NCBI RefSeq assembly: GCF_001552215.1
Contig: NZ_BCQT01000006.1
Span: forward strand, 124,001 to 188,000
Direction: 5' to 3'
Origin: Actinomadura macra NBRC 14102
Lineage (GTDB): Bacteria > Actinomycetota > Actinomycetes > Streptosporangiales > Streptosporangiaceae
DNA: 64,000 bases
Position numbers and translations under genes: made by a program. Below, piece by piece: positions 1 through 7,574 of the stretch. Each line of letters begins with the position of its first letter. The first letter of the stretch is position 1. Under the pieces are notes generated by a model, which saw nothing but the letters and a program-made list of their open reading frames with translations, did not search any database and had not been told where the DNA came from.

Positions 1-749
1 CGCGGGTCTCCCCGCCCGCGTCCCCGTCGGCCGGAGGAAGCAGGTTCCCGATCCCGTCCAGCAGCTCGGCGACACCCGCGCCGGTCACCGCCGACCCGAA
101 GTAGAGGGGGTGCACCAGTCCAGCAGCTGTCTGGACCCGCAACGCGTCCCGGACGACAGCGGACGCCGGTTCCCGCCCGTCCACGAGGGCTTCGAGGAGC
201 GCGTCGTCGTTCTCGGCGAGGATCTCGGCCGAAACGGCACGGGCGGTGGTGCCGGCCGTGGCGGTCCCGACGTCGCGGACGTCGTTCAGCGGGACGGCAC
301 GCTCCGACAACCGCCGCCGGATCGCGGCAAGGGTCCCCTCGCCGCTCGCGCCCATCCGGTCGATCTTGTTGACGAAGATCAAGGTGGGCAGGCGCAGGGC
401 GCGCAACGTCCGCATCAGCACACGGGTCTGCGCCTGGACGCCCTCCACGGCCGACATCACCAGAACGGCGCCGTCCAGCACGCCGAGGGCGCGCTCGACC
501 TCCGCGACGAAGTCGGCGTGGCCCGGGGTGTCGATCAGGTTGACGTCCAGCCCGCCGGCGCGGAAGGACGCGACGGCGGTGCGGATCGTGATGCCGCGGC
601 TGCGCTCCAGCTCACCGCGATCGGTCTGCGTATCGCCCGCGTCGACGCTGCCGAGCCGCCCGATGGCGCCGGTGTCGTACAGCAGCCGTTCGGTCAGGCT
701 GGTCTTGCCCGCGTCAACATGCGCGAGGATGCCGAGGTTGAGGGTGGCC
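1..749 (-). CDS. TetM/OtrA-like ribosomal protection translation GTPase (5' part only)
   Basis: This is a translation-factor GTPase of the tetracycline ribosomal-protection (TetM/OtrA) type, an EF-G relative that acts on the ribosome. Only the first ~249 codons are present; the gene runs off the left edge. The reading begins MATLNLGILAHVDAGKTSLT, giving the G1 P-loop AHVDAGKT at residues 10-17. Further on are switch-I RGITI, G3 DTPGHADF and G4 NKID. The short N terminus that starts directly at the G domain is typical of TetM rather than EF-G or LepA. ATG at 749 is chosen because the G1 motif follows at once; no strong ribosome binding site precedes it. A short out-of-frame ORF with a GGAGG overlaps its start. 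Whether it gives tetracycline resistance or has a housekeeping role cannot be judged without the C-terminal loops. Confidence 0.9.
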
Positions 750-818
750 ATGTGCGGTGAAGTCCTCGAAAGCTCTCGTCCTGACAGGGAACTGGGAGAA
801 TCCGAAGACTCGGCGCAT
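714..818 (-). CDS. possible leader peptide overlapping the TetM-like start
   Basis: A 34-codon ORF (begins MRRVFGFSQF, ends with Cys) has an ATG at 818 preceded by GGAGG four bases upstream. That is a better initiation signal than the one in front of the TetM-like gene. It ends 36 bases inside the downstream gene in another frame, so ribosomes translating it would cross the real start. Leader ORFs are known to control some ribosomal protection genes (for example tetM attenuation). Here the idea is inference; there is no homology evidence and chance remains possible. Confidence 0.3.
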   Translation of the reverse strand: MRRVFGFSQFPVRTRAFEDFTAHGHPQPRHPRAC

Positions 819-905
819 CTCGCCTCCATCGCTAGATCGAACCAACCTGACCATGCTGCCAGCCGGGTCCGTACACGGAAACCGAATATTCTCTAGGCTC
901 GGGGC

Positions 906-1658
906 GTGCTGCTCCTGACAACGCTGGAAGCGTGGCGAGCCCAGCCCGGCCCGAGGTTCGTCCTGTCCGACGCGGGCGCCGTGTGGGCGCCCGACGACAG
1001 GCCCGACCCGGAGGACGCGCTCGCGATCGCCGACGATGTGTTCGAGGAGGGCCAGGTCGTCGCGGTCACCCTCGATCCCGCACCCGGCCTGACACCGCCG
1101 CGCGGAATGATCGACCGGACGACGGCGACGGACGTCCGGTACGCGAGGCGGGCCCCGGACGGCCGTCACGTGGCGTTCCTGCCGCGCCCCGCCACCGCCG
1201 AGGCGCTCGACCTGCTCCCCCACCCCGAGGGCGGCTGGTACCGCGAGACGTGGCGGTCGGACGTCCGCTTCACCCCCGCCGGCTATCCCGGCGAGCGGGC
1301 GAGCGCCACCGGCATCTACTTCCTGCTGCCGCCCGGCGAGGAGTCGATGTGGCACAGCGTCCGCTCCGCCGAGGTGTGGCTGTGGCACAGCGGCGGTCCG
1401 CTGGAGCTCCTGCTGGCGGGCAACGGCGACCGCCCGTCGGACACCGAGGAAACGATCACCCTGGGCCCGGACGTGACGTCCGGTCAGGCCCCGCAAGCGG
1501 TAGTGCCCGCCGGAGCCTGGCAAGCAGCACGCCCCGCCGCGGGGCAGGAGGTCCTGGTCAGCTGCATAGTCTCCCCCGGCTTCGACTTCGCCGACTTCAA
1601 GGCCGGACCGAGCGGCAGCGACGCGGAAACCGGCGCCAAGGGCCCGTCCACGGGGTGA
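906..1658 (+). CDS. cupin superfamily protein (DUF985 / Cupin_5)
   Basis: A 250-residue protein. The C-terminal half (about residues 95-230) is a DUF985/Cupin_5 domain, recognised from GGWYRETW followed by a stretch containing TGIYFLL and EVWLWHSGGPLELLL. These proteins form a small double-stranded beta-helix; enzymatic function is generally not established. The first ~90 residues are an extra N-terminal part rich in Asp and Pro that I do not recognise. Translation starts at a GTG. The gene diverges from the TetM-like gene and converges on the conservon, with two hairpins in between. Family call is firm, function unknown. Confidence 0.85.
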   Translation: MLLLTTLEAWRAQPGPRFVLSDAGAVWAPDDRPDPEDALAIADDVFEEGQVVAVTLDPAPGLTPPRGMIDRTTATDVRYARRAPDGRHVAFLPRPATAEALDLLPHPEGGWYRETWRSDVRFTPAGYPGERASATGIYFLLPPGEESMWHSVRSAEVWLWHSGGPLELLLAGNGDRPSDTEETITLGPDVTSGQAPQAVVPAGAWQAARPAAGQEVLVSCIVSPGFDFADFKAGPSGSDAETGAKGPSTG

Positions 1659-1688
1659 CATCAGCCGTCACGCGAGCGCGAAACCCGA

Positions 1689-1722
1689 CCGGTGGGGCAA
1701 AGCCGAAGACAAGCCCCACCGG
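1689..1722. terminator. hairpin terminator between convergent genes
   Basis: Perfect 10-bp stem CCGGTGGGGC / GCCCCACCGG with a 14-nt loop, about 30 bp after the cupin stop. There is no U-tract, as is common in actinobacteria. Confidence 0.6.
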
Positions 1723-1800
1723 GAAGATCGCGAAGCGATGACGCGCTCGCAAAATCATGGTCGAGGGGCGAGCCGCCAGGCGAGCCCCTCGGGCCAGGAT
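1723..1800 (+). repeat. partial relative of dispersed repeat family B
   Basis: Contains GATCGCGAAGCGA and then GCGAGCCGCCAGGCGAGC, two blocks that are adjacent in the family-B copy at 32.0 kb but are separated here by ~30 bp. It lies in the convergent gap between the cupin gene and the conservon. The relation is by eye and weak outside the two blocks. Confidence 0.35.
1762..1791. terminator. second hairpin, likely terminator of the conservon operon
   Basis: Stem CGAGGGGC / GCCCCTCG (8 bp) with a 14-nt loop, 13 bp beyond the CvnD stop at 1804. Reading leftward it would end the long minus-strand conservon transcript; reading rightward it backs up the hairpin at 1689. Confidence 0.55.
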
Positions 1801-1803
1801 TTC

Positions 1804-2406
1804 CTAATAAACAGCCTGCCGTCCGCTCATGGTGCGCATGATGTGCTCGACGAGTGTGATGAGGACCTTCTTGGCGTCCTCGCGGTCGCGGACGTCACAG
1901 TCGATCACCGGCACGTCCGCGGGCAGGTCCAGGGCGTCGCGGACCTGGCCGGGCGAGTGGCGTCCGGCTCCGTCGAACCGGTTGACCCCGACGATGAACG
2001 GGACTCCGCGGCGCTCGAAGTAGTCGACCGAGGCGAAGCAGTCGGCCAGCCGCCGGGTGTCGACCAGGACGACGGCGCCGAGCGCGCCCTTGGCCAACTC
2101 GTCCCACATGAACCAGAAGCGGTCCTGACCGGGCGTGCCGAACACGAACAGCACGAGGCCGTTGGGCAGCGTGATCCGGCCGAAGTCCATCGCGACGGTC
2201 GTCGTCGTCTTGGACGCCACCGCCGAGGTGTCGTCGATGCCGACGCTCTTCTCGGTGAGGGCCTCTTCTGTGCGCAGCGGGCGGATCTCGCTCACCGCGC
2301 TCACCAGGGTGGTCTTGCCGACGCCGAAGCCGCCGGCCACAAGGATCTTGACGGTTAGCGCGGAGTCGCCCGGTGAGGCTGCCGCGTCAGAGCGCACGGA
2401 TTCCAT
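1804..2406 (-). CDS. cvnD: CvnD-type small GTP-binding protein (conservon 2)
   Basis: A 200-residue Ras-like GTPase of the conservon type, thought to work at the membrane with its kinase, roadblock and DUF742 partners. Visible motifs: P-loop GGFGVGKTT near residue 25; DFGRI and FGTPGQDRFWFMWDEL, where Gly-Gln replaces the usual DxxG arrangement; and VGVNRFDGA as the G4 region (NRFD instead of NKxD, normal in this family). The ATG at 2406 overlaps the DUF742 gene by 20 bp, the same overlap as in the neighbouring conservon. It is the last gene of an eight-gene minus-strand run. Its N terminus is ordinary, in contrast to the Gly/Tyr-rich N terminus of its paralogue at 6.0-6.8 kb. Confidence 0.93.
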   Translation of the reverse strand: MESVRSDAAASPGDSALTVKILVAGGFGVGKTTLVSAVSEIRPLRTEEALTEKSVGIDDTSAVASKTTTTVAMDFGRITLPNGLVLFVFGTPGQDRFWFMWDELAKGALGAVVLVDTRRLADCFASVDYFERRGVPFIVGVNRFDGAGRHSPGQVRDALDLPADVPVIDCDVRDREDAKKVLITLVEHIMRTMSGRQAVY

Positions 2407-2830
2407 CGATCACTTCCTTGAGTACGCGCTCGCTGGGGAACTGCGCCACCGGCGCGGGGCGTCGGACCTGGATCAGCGAGTGATCGAGAAGGTCGCCGAG
2501 CAGGACGCGGACCACTCCGAGGGGGAGTTCCATATCCGACGCTATCTCGGCGACCGACAACGGTGTGCGGCAAAGCTCCAAGATCATCTCATGTTCCGGC
2601 TCCGGCGCCCACGGCAACGCCGAGGCCGGCGGCGGCTCCCCGGTGGACCCTGGCGGGTCCGCGGTGGCCATCAGCGCAACGAGGTCCAGCTCGACGCCCT
2701 CGTAGTGCGTCCGGCCGCCCGTGAGCGCGTAGGGGCGCACGACCGGGCCGGCCGCGTCGTCGAACCACGCCGTTCCTCCCGCGCCCGTCCCGTGTCCCGG
2801 CCGGCCGGGACCGTGTCTGTGGTGGTCCAC
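2387..2830 (-). CDS. cvnC: CvnC-type DUF742 protein (conservon 2)
   Basis: A 147-residue DUF742 protein. The first ~65 residues hold GPVVRPYALTGGRT, the hallmark of the family. The C-terminal half reads as a winged helix (LSVAEIASDMELPLGVVRVLLGDLLDHSLIQVRRP). It starts at a GTG one base after the roadblock stop and overlaps the GTPase gene by 20 bp, so translational coupling along the whole conservon is likely. A proline/glycine-rich insert (about residues 58-72) is longer than in the paralogue at 6735. In Streptomyces conservons this protein interacts with the other three; no enzymatic role is known. Confidence 0.92.
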   Translation of the reverse strand: MDHHRHGPGRPGHGTGAGGTAWFDDAAGPVVRPYALTGGRTHYEGVELDLVALMATADPPGSTGEPPPASALPWAPEPEHEMILELCRTPLSVAEIASDMELPLGVVRVLLGDLLDHSLIQVRRPAPVAQFPSERVLKEVIDGIRAL

Positions 2831-2831
2831 C

Positions 2832-3278
2832 TCAGCCGCCGCCCGGCTCGGACACGGCGGTCCGGGGGTTCGCCGACAGGTGCTGCCCGACCCGGGCCAC
2901 CAGCATCGCCATCTCGTAGGCGATCATCCCGAGGTCGGCGTCACCGGAGGCGAGGACGGCCAGGCACGCGCCCTGGCCGGCTGCGGTGACGAACAGGAAC
3001 GACGACTCCATCTCCACGATCGTCTGTCGGACGGGTCCGCCGCCGAACGACTCCCCGGCGCTCCGTGCGAGGCTCTGGAAGCTCGCGGCGACCGCGGACA
3101 GGTGGTCGGACTCCTCGCGCGCCAGGCCGCGCGAGGCGGCGATGCGCAGGCCGTCGCTCGACAGCACCACCGCGTTCCGCACCGGTGTGACGCGCTGGAC
3201 GAGGCTGTCGAGCAGCCAGTTCAGCTCGCCTCCGGCTCCGCCCCGGACCTCCGCGTCGGAGTGCTGGGCATCTGTCAT
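2832..3278 (-). CDS. cvnB: CvnB-type roadblock/LC7 protein (conservon 2)
   Basis: A 148-residue roadblock/LC7 domain protein, the family that acts as regulator or scaffold for small GTPases such as CvnD. Core features: ELNWLLDSLVQRVTPVRNAVVLSSDGL at the start of the domain, then SVGESFGG-type loop and GDADLGMIAYEMAMLVARVG helix. The ATG at 3278 overlaps the kinase stop by four bases (ATGA), and the stop is one base from the DUF742 start. Both junctions imply coupled translation. Confidence 0.93.
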   Translation of the reverse strand: MTDAQHSDAEVRGGAGGELNWLLDSLVQRVTPVRNAVVLSSDGLRIAASRGLAREESDHLSAVAASFQSLARSAGESFGGGPVRQTIVEMESSFLFVTAAGQGACLAVLASGDADLGMIAYEMAMLVARVGQHLSANPRTAVSEPGGG

Positions 3279-5887
3279 GTGGTGTCGTCCTCCCGGTCCC
3301 CGTGGTTCTGCCCGGCCTCGGGCCCGGCCGCCTCATGGCGGCCGCGCTGCCAGCCGCGCTGCATGGCAGACATCATCGATCGCAGCGCCTCGGGCGAGCG
3401 TGCGTCGCCCGCCTCCGGTTGGTCCTGGGGAGCGATCCCGGCGCCGTCGGCGGCGGTGCCCTCGTCCGCGGGCAGCGCGTCCGCGGGCAGCGCGTCCGCG
3501 GGCAGCGCGTCGGCGGGCACGGGCGCGGACAGCGGCATCATCCCGCTCGGTTCCGGTCGCGGTCGCGGCCTCGGCTCGGGCGCACCGTCCTGCGCGGCCA
3601 GGTGCGCGTCCACGCGCTGCTTGAGCTGCGGTGCGAGGTGCGTCTGCCGTTGCCGCTTCGGCAGCTCGCCGTCCTTGGGGGACGACGCGGGTTCCGGTAC
3701 GGCCTCCGCGGGCGCGGGCTCGGCCCGTCGCTCGGGACGTGCCTGCTCGGGCCGCGCGTCCTCAGGACGTGCGGCCTCGGCGACCAGCCGGACGACGCCG
3801 CCCTGCTGCGCGGCCGGGCGGGCGGACGCCGACAGCGCGGGCGCGGGCGGGGCCTGGACGGTCTCTATCGGTCCCGTGGCCCGTCGCGTGACGGGCTCGG
3901 GTTCGGCGCCCTCCACGAGGAGCGAGCCGGGAATGAGTGCGATCGCCGTGGTGCCCCCGTACGGAGACTGGCGCAGCGTCACCTTGATGTCGTGCCGCTC
4001 GGCGAGCCGCCCGACGACGAACAGCCCGAGCTGCGCGCTGTCGGACGGGTCGAACTCCGGCGGCTCGGCGAGCCGCGCGTTGGCGACGCGCAGCGCCTCG
4101 TCGGTCATGCCTAGGCCGCGGTCCTCGACCTCGATCGCGAACCCGTGGGCGACGGGATGCCCGCTGACCCGCACCGGCGACTGCGGCGGCGAGAACGTGG
4201 TGGCGTTCTCCACGACCTCGGCGAGCAGGTGGATGACGTCGGCCACCGCGGAGCCGAGCAGCGCGATCCTCGGCAGTGGCTGGACGCGGACGCGCGGGTA
4301 GTCCTCCACCTCGGCGACCGCGCCGCGGACCACGTCCACCAGCGGAACGGGACGGCGCCAACCGCGGCCGGCGGTCTTGCCCGCGAGGATGACCAGGCCC
4401 TCGGCGTGCCGGCGCATGCGGGTCGCGAGGTGGTCGAGGCGGAACAGGTCCGATAGCTCGGCCGGGTCCTCGGTGCGGCGTTCCATCGTGTCGAGCAGGC
4501 TGAGCTGGCGGTGCAGCAGCGCCTGGTTGCGGCGGGCGAGATTGACGAACACCTCGCTGATCCCGCGCCGGGCGGCGACCTCGCCCGCGGCGGCGAGCAG
4601 CACCGCCTCGCGGGCCCGGTCGAACGACTCGGCGATCTGCCGGATCTCTCTGATCCGGTAGTCGACCTCGGGCCGCGGGTCGGGCTCGGCCGACTCCCCG
4701 GCGCGCACCTGCGCGGCCAGCAGCGGCAGCCGCTGCTGGGTGAAGTCGACGACGCCGCCGGCGAGCGTGCGGCACTCGCGCAGCAGCCGGCGCGCCACCC
4801 GCACCGCGATGAACGTCGACAGCACGACCGCGAGGAGGCCGAGGCCCCCCGCCAGCGCCAGCCGCGTGACGACGCCGACCGCGATGCCCTGCGCGCGTCC
4901 GGCGAGGTCGTCCAGGACGGTGTTCTCGAAGCTGTACAGGCGCCCGTTCGCGGTGTCGGCGACGGACCGCCACACGGCGGCGTCGACCGGCAGCGCACGG
5001 GACGGCTGCGCGGACTGCAGACTCTGGCCGCTCCGGCCGCGGGCACCGGCGGCCGGGCGCGCACCGCTGGCGCGGCTCCCCCGGGTCGTGCGGGCGACGG
5101 GTTCGACACTGCGGATGACCTGGTCCTCCATCGTCCGGAGCCGGGCGGTCTCCGGTGCGGCGGCGATGGCGCCGTAGCGCGCCCGGTCGGCGTCGGGGAG
5201 GTTGGGCGTCGCGTCGGCGTACAGCATCCGCTGCGCGCCGACGAGCTGCGCGAACTGGGCGCGCTCGGCGGCGGTGACACGGCCGGCCGCGAGCGCGCCG
5301 GTCAGCAGCGCGTCCTCGCGGGCGAGGAACTCGCGAGCGCGCCCGACGGAGATCAGCGTGCGGGCGTCGGCGGTGACCGTGCCGTCGCCAGGGATCGTCG
5401 CGTTGTAGACGGCGAAGCCGGCGTCGATGAGGGCGGAGTACTCCGCCAGGGCACGGGAGCGCTCGGCGACGCGCTCGTCCACGCTGCGGCGGGTCGCCTC
5501 CAGCGAGCCGAGCCGGGCGACGAGCGCGTCGATCCGCCGGACGGCCTCGGGTTGGATCGCTCCGCGCAGGCCGCCGTCCCGGCTGCCGCGCCGCACCTCC
5601 TCGCGCGCCGCGTCGGTCGCCTCCCGCTGCGCCCGCATCGCGCCGCGGTCGGTCGGCCGGGCGCCGCCCAGTTCGGCCATTGACAGCCGCCGCTCCTTCT
5701 GCAACCCGTCGATGAGCCGCTGCGTCGGCAGCAGGGACTTGCGCTGGAGCTCGCGGCTCTGCATCAGCAGGTGCGCGTCCCCGTAGGTGATGCTCGTGAC
5801 GAACACCCACAGCGAGGCGAGCGCGAGCAGCGGCACGAGGACCAGCAGGATGATCCTCGACCGGATGCTGGAGAAGCGGCGCGCCAT
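3275..5887 (-). CDS. cvnA: CvnA-type nitrate/nitrite-sensor-like histidine kinase (conservon 2)
   Basis: An 870-residue membrane sensor kinase. One transmembrane helix lies at residues ~11-31, followed by a ~290-residue extracytoplasmic NIT-like helical region and a second helix around residues 325-350. An ATPase module follows: DHLATRMRRHAE near residue 489 at the position of a dimerisation helix, N-box LLAEVVENATTF near 557 and DRGLGM near 590. The last ~220 residues are Pro/Ala/Glu-rich and look disordered; they include four tandem PADAL repeats. ATG 5887 is used; GTG 5890 is immediately upstream and also possible. Known conservon logic is that the kinase recruits CvnB, C and D at the membrane. 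The input signal here is unknown. Confidence 0.93.
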   Translation of the reverse strand: MARRFSSIRSRIILLVLVPLLALASLWVFVTSITYGDAHLLMQSRELQRKSLLPTQRLIDGLQKERRLSMAELGGARPTDRGAMRAQREATDAAREEVRRGSRDGGLRGAIQPEAVRRIDALVARLGSLEATRRSVDERVAERSRALAEYSALIDAGFAVYNATIPGDGTVTADARTLISVGRAREFLAREDALLTGALAAGRVTAAERAQFAQLVGAQRMLYADATPNLPDADRARYGAIAAAPETARLRTMEDQVIRSVEPVARTTRGSRASGARPAAGARGRSGQSLQSAQPSRALPVDAAVWRSVADTANGRLYSFENTVLDDLAGRAQGIAVGVVTRLALAGGLGLLAVVLSTFIAVRVARRLLRECRTLAGGVVDFTQQRLPLLAAQVRAGESAEPDPRPEVDYRIREIRQIAESFDRAREAVLLAAAGEVAARRGISEVFVNLARRNQALLHRQLSLLDTMERRTEDPAELSDLFRLDHLATRMRRHAEGLVILAGKTAGRGWRRPVPLVDVVRGAVAEVEDYPRVRVQPLPRIALLGSAVADVIHLLAEVVENATTFSPPQSPVRVSGHPVAHGFAIEVEDRGLGMTDEALRVANARLAEPPEFDPSDSAQLGLFVVGRLAERHDIKVTLRQSPYGGTTAIALIPGSLLVEGAEPEPVTRRATGPIETVQAPPAPALSASARPAAQQGGVVRLVAEAARPEDARPEQARPERRAEPAPAEAVPEPASSPKDGELPKRQRQTHLAPQLKQRVDAHLAAQDGAPEPRPRPRPEPSGMMPLSAPVPADALPADALPADALPADEGTAADGAGIAPQDQPEAGDARSPEALRSMMSAMQRGWQRGRHEAAGPEAGQNHGDREDDTT

Positions 5888-6046
5888 CACGGCGTGCGGA
5901 CCATGCTCACGTGGACGGCCTTCGGCAGTGGGGGCTGAGACGTCGCCGGGACTTCTGACATGCTGCGAAACCTCCCGATGCGGGGTGTACGGGGGTCTGC
6001 CGGAGCCTACTACGTCGGGGCTTCGCGGAGGCCGGACGGCTGAACG

Positions 6047-6754
6047 TCATCCGGCAGGCACCGCGCCGCCACCGGCTCCGGCCCCGGCGCTGTCACCGGA
6101 CTCCGCCCAGTTCAGGACGTGTTCCATGAGCGTGACGAGCACCTGCTTGGACGACTCGCGGCGGCGCACGTCGCACAGCACGACCGGCACGCCGGGGTCG
6201 AGGTCCAGCGCGATCGCGATGTCCTCGGGCCGGTGCCGCTCGGCGCCGTCGAAGCAGTTGACCGCGACGACGAAGGGCAGCGAGCGGCGCTCGAAGTAGT
6301 CGATGGCGGGGAAGCAGCCGGTCAGCCGCCGCGTGTCGGCGAGGATCACGGCGCCGATCGCGCCGGACGCCAGCTCGTCCCACATGAACCAGAACCGCTC
6401 CTGACCGGGCGTGCCGAACAGGTAGAGCAGCAGGTGGTCCGACAGCGTGATACGGCCGAAGTCCATGGCGACGGTGGTGGTGGCCTTCGCGGCGACACCG
6501 GACGTGTCGTCCACGTGCGTCCCGCGGTCGGTGAGGGGCTCCTCGGTGTGCAGCGGCCTGATCTCGCTGACCGAGCCGACCATGGTCGTCTTGCCGGCCC
6601 CGAAGCCGCCGGCGATGAGGATCTTCGTCGTGACGAGTTCGGGGGCGGGATAGCCGCCCCCGTAACCCCCGGGATACCCCCCGCCATGGCCGCCGTACCC
6701 GCCGCCGAACTCAGAGCCGTAGCCGCCCATCCCGTCATAGTGCGCGGAGCCCAT
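6047..6754 (-). CDS. cvnD: CvnD-type GTPase with Gly/Tyr-rich N terminus (conservon 1)
   Basis: A 235-residue GTP-binding protein, paralogue of the one at 1804. The G domain starts near residue 44 (GGFGAGKTT) and contains DFGRI, FGTPGQERFWFMWDEL and VAVNCFDGA. Before it lie ~38 residues made almost only of Gly, Tyr, Pro and Ser (GGYGGHGGGYPGGYGGGYP), absent from the paralogue. The C terminus ends in another Gly/Ala-rich tail. The ATG at 6754 overlaps the DUF742 gene by 20 bp. About 160 bp separate this gene from the second conservon, so an eight-gene transcript is possible. Confidence 0.92.
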   Translation of the reverse strand: MGSAHYDGMGGYGSEFGGGYGGHGGGYPGGYGGGYPAPELVTTKILIAGGFGAGKTTMVGSVSEIRPLHTEEPLTDRGTHVDDTSGVAAKATTTVAMDFGRITLSDHLLLYLFGTPGQERFWFMWDELASGAIGAVILADTRRLTGCFPAIDYFERRSLPFVVAVNCFDGAERHRPEDIAIALDLDPGVPVVLCDVRRRESSKQVLVTLMEHVLNWAESGDSAGAGAGGGAVPAG

Positions 6755-7112
6755 TGAGCACCTCCCTCAGCACGCCGGTGCCCGGACGCGCGCCCTCCAC
6801 CGCCGCCGCGGCCACCACCGCGACCAGCCCCTCGTCCCGCAGATCGCCGAGCAGCACCCGGACGACGCCGAGCGGCAGCCCGGAGTCCGCGGCGAGGTCG
6901 GCGACGGTGACGGGCCGGGCGCAGCCGCGCAGGATCCGCAGGTGGTCGGGGCTGTAGCGGAGCCGGTCACCCACCGGCCCGCCGATGGCGACCACGACCG
7001 CGATCAGCTCGAAGCCCTCGCCCTCCGGCCTCGTCCGGCCGCGGGTCCTGGCGTACGGCCGCACAAGCGGACCGGCGTCCCGGTCCAGCCACCGTTCTCC
7101 CGAGGAGGACAT
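6735..7112 (-). CDS. cvnC: CvnC-type DUF742 protein (conservon 1)
   Basis: A 125-residue DUF742 protein with the family signature GPLVRPYARTRGRTRPEG near the N terminus and a winged-helix half (VTVADLAADSGLPLGVVRVLLGDLRDEGLV). Shorter than its paralogue because it lacks the Pro-rich insert. Three bases separate it from the roadblock gene and it overlaps the GTPase gene by 20 bp. The strict conservation of these junctions in both sets argues for duplication of a whole unit. Confidence 0.92.
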   Translation of the reverse strand: MSSSGERWLDRDAGPLVRPYARTRGRTRPEGEGFELIAVVVAIGGPVGDRLRYSPDHLRILRGCARPVTVADLAADSGLPLGVVRVLLGDLRDEGLVAVVAAAAVEGARPGTGVLREVLNGLRAL

Positions 7113-7115
7113 CGG

Positions 7116-7574
7116 TCACAATCCCCGCGGGGTGGTCCCCCCGAGGCCGCCGCCCTCGGCGGCCATCCGGTCGCCGGTCCCGAAGCGGGGATTGGCCTGC
7201 ATGTGCTGGCCGACGCGCTTGACCAGCACCGCCATCTCGTAGGCGACCAGGCCCGCGTCCGCCTCGGCCTCGGCGAGCACGGCGAGGCAGGTGCCGTCGC
7301 CGGCGGCGGTCACGAACAGCAGCAGCGCGTCCATCTCGATGATGGTCTGGCGGACGCTGCCGCCGGCGAAGTGCCGTCCGGCGCCGCGCGCGAGGCTCTG
7401 CACGCCCGACGCCAGCGCGGACAGGTGCTCGGCGTCCTCGCGGCCCAGCTCGCTCGACGCGGCGATGGCCAGCCCGTCACGGGAGAGGATCACCGCCTGC
7501 CGGACGGTCGTCACCCGACCGGCGAAGTCGTTGAGCAGCCAGTTGAGTTCACCGGACACGGCGTTGTGCGTCAT
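7116..7574 (-). CDS. cvnB: CvnB-type roadblock/LC7 protein (conservon 1)
   Basis: A 152-residue roadblock/LC7 protein with the core GELNWLLNDFAGRVTTVRQAVILS, a GRHFAGGSVRQTIIEMD strand-loop and a closing helix EADAGLVAYEMAVLVKRVGQHM. The start ATG overlaps the kinase stop by four bases. It is the presumed GTPase-activating or scaffolding partner of the CvnD encoded two genes later. Confidence 0.93.
   Translation of the reverse strand: MTHNAVSGELNWLLNDFAGRVTTVRQAVILSRDGLAIAASSELGREDAEHLSALASGVQSLARGAGRHFAGGSVRQTIIEMDALLLFVTAAGDGTCLAVLAEAEADAGLVAYEMAVLVKRVGQHMQANPRFGTGDRMAAEGGGLGGTTPRGL

Noticed and set aside
246..896. Plus-strand open frames at 110-760 and 246-896
   Set aside because: Both are antisense to the TetM-like GTPase, whose G1, G3 and G4 motifs are in order on the minus strand.
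6031..6055. GCCGGA/TCCGGC inverted repeat as a terminator between the conservons
   Set aside because: Only 6 bp arms with a 13-nt loop, and it overlaps the CvnD stop codon; too weak to call.
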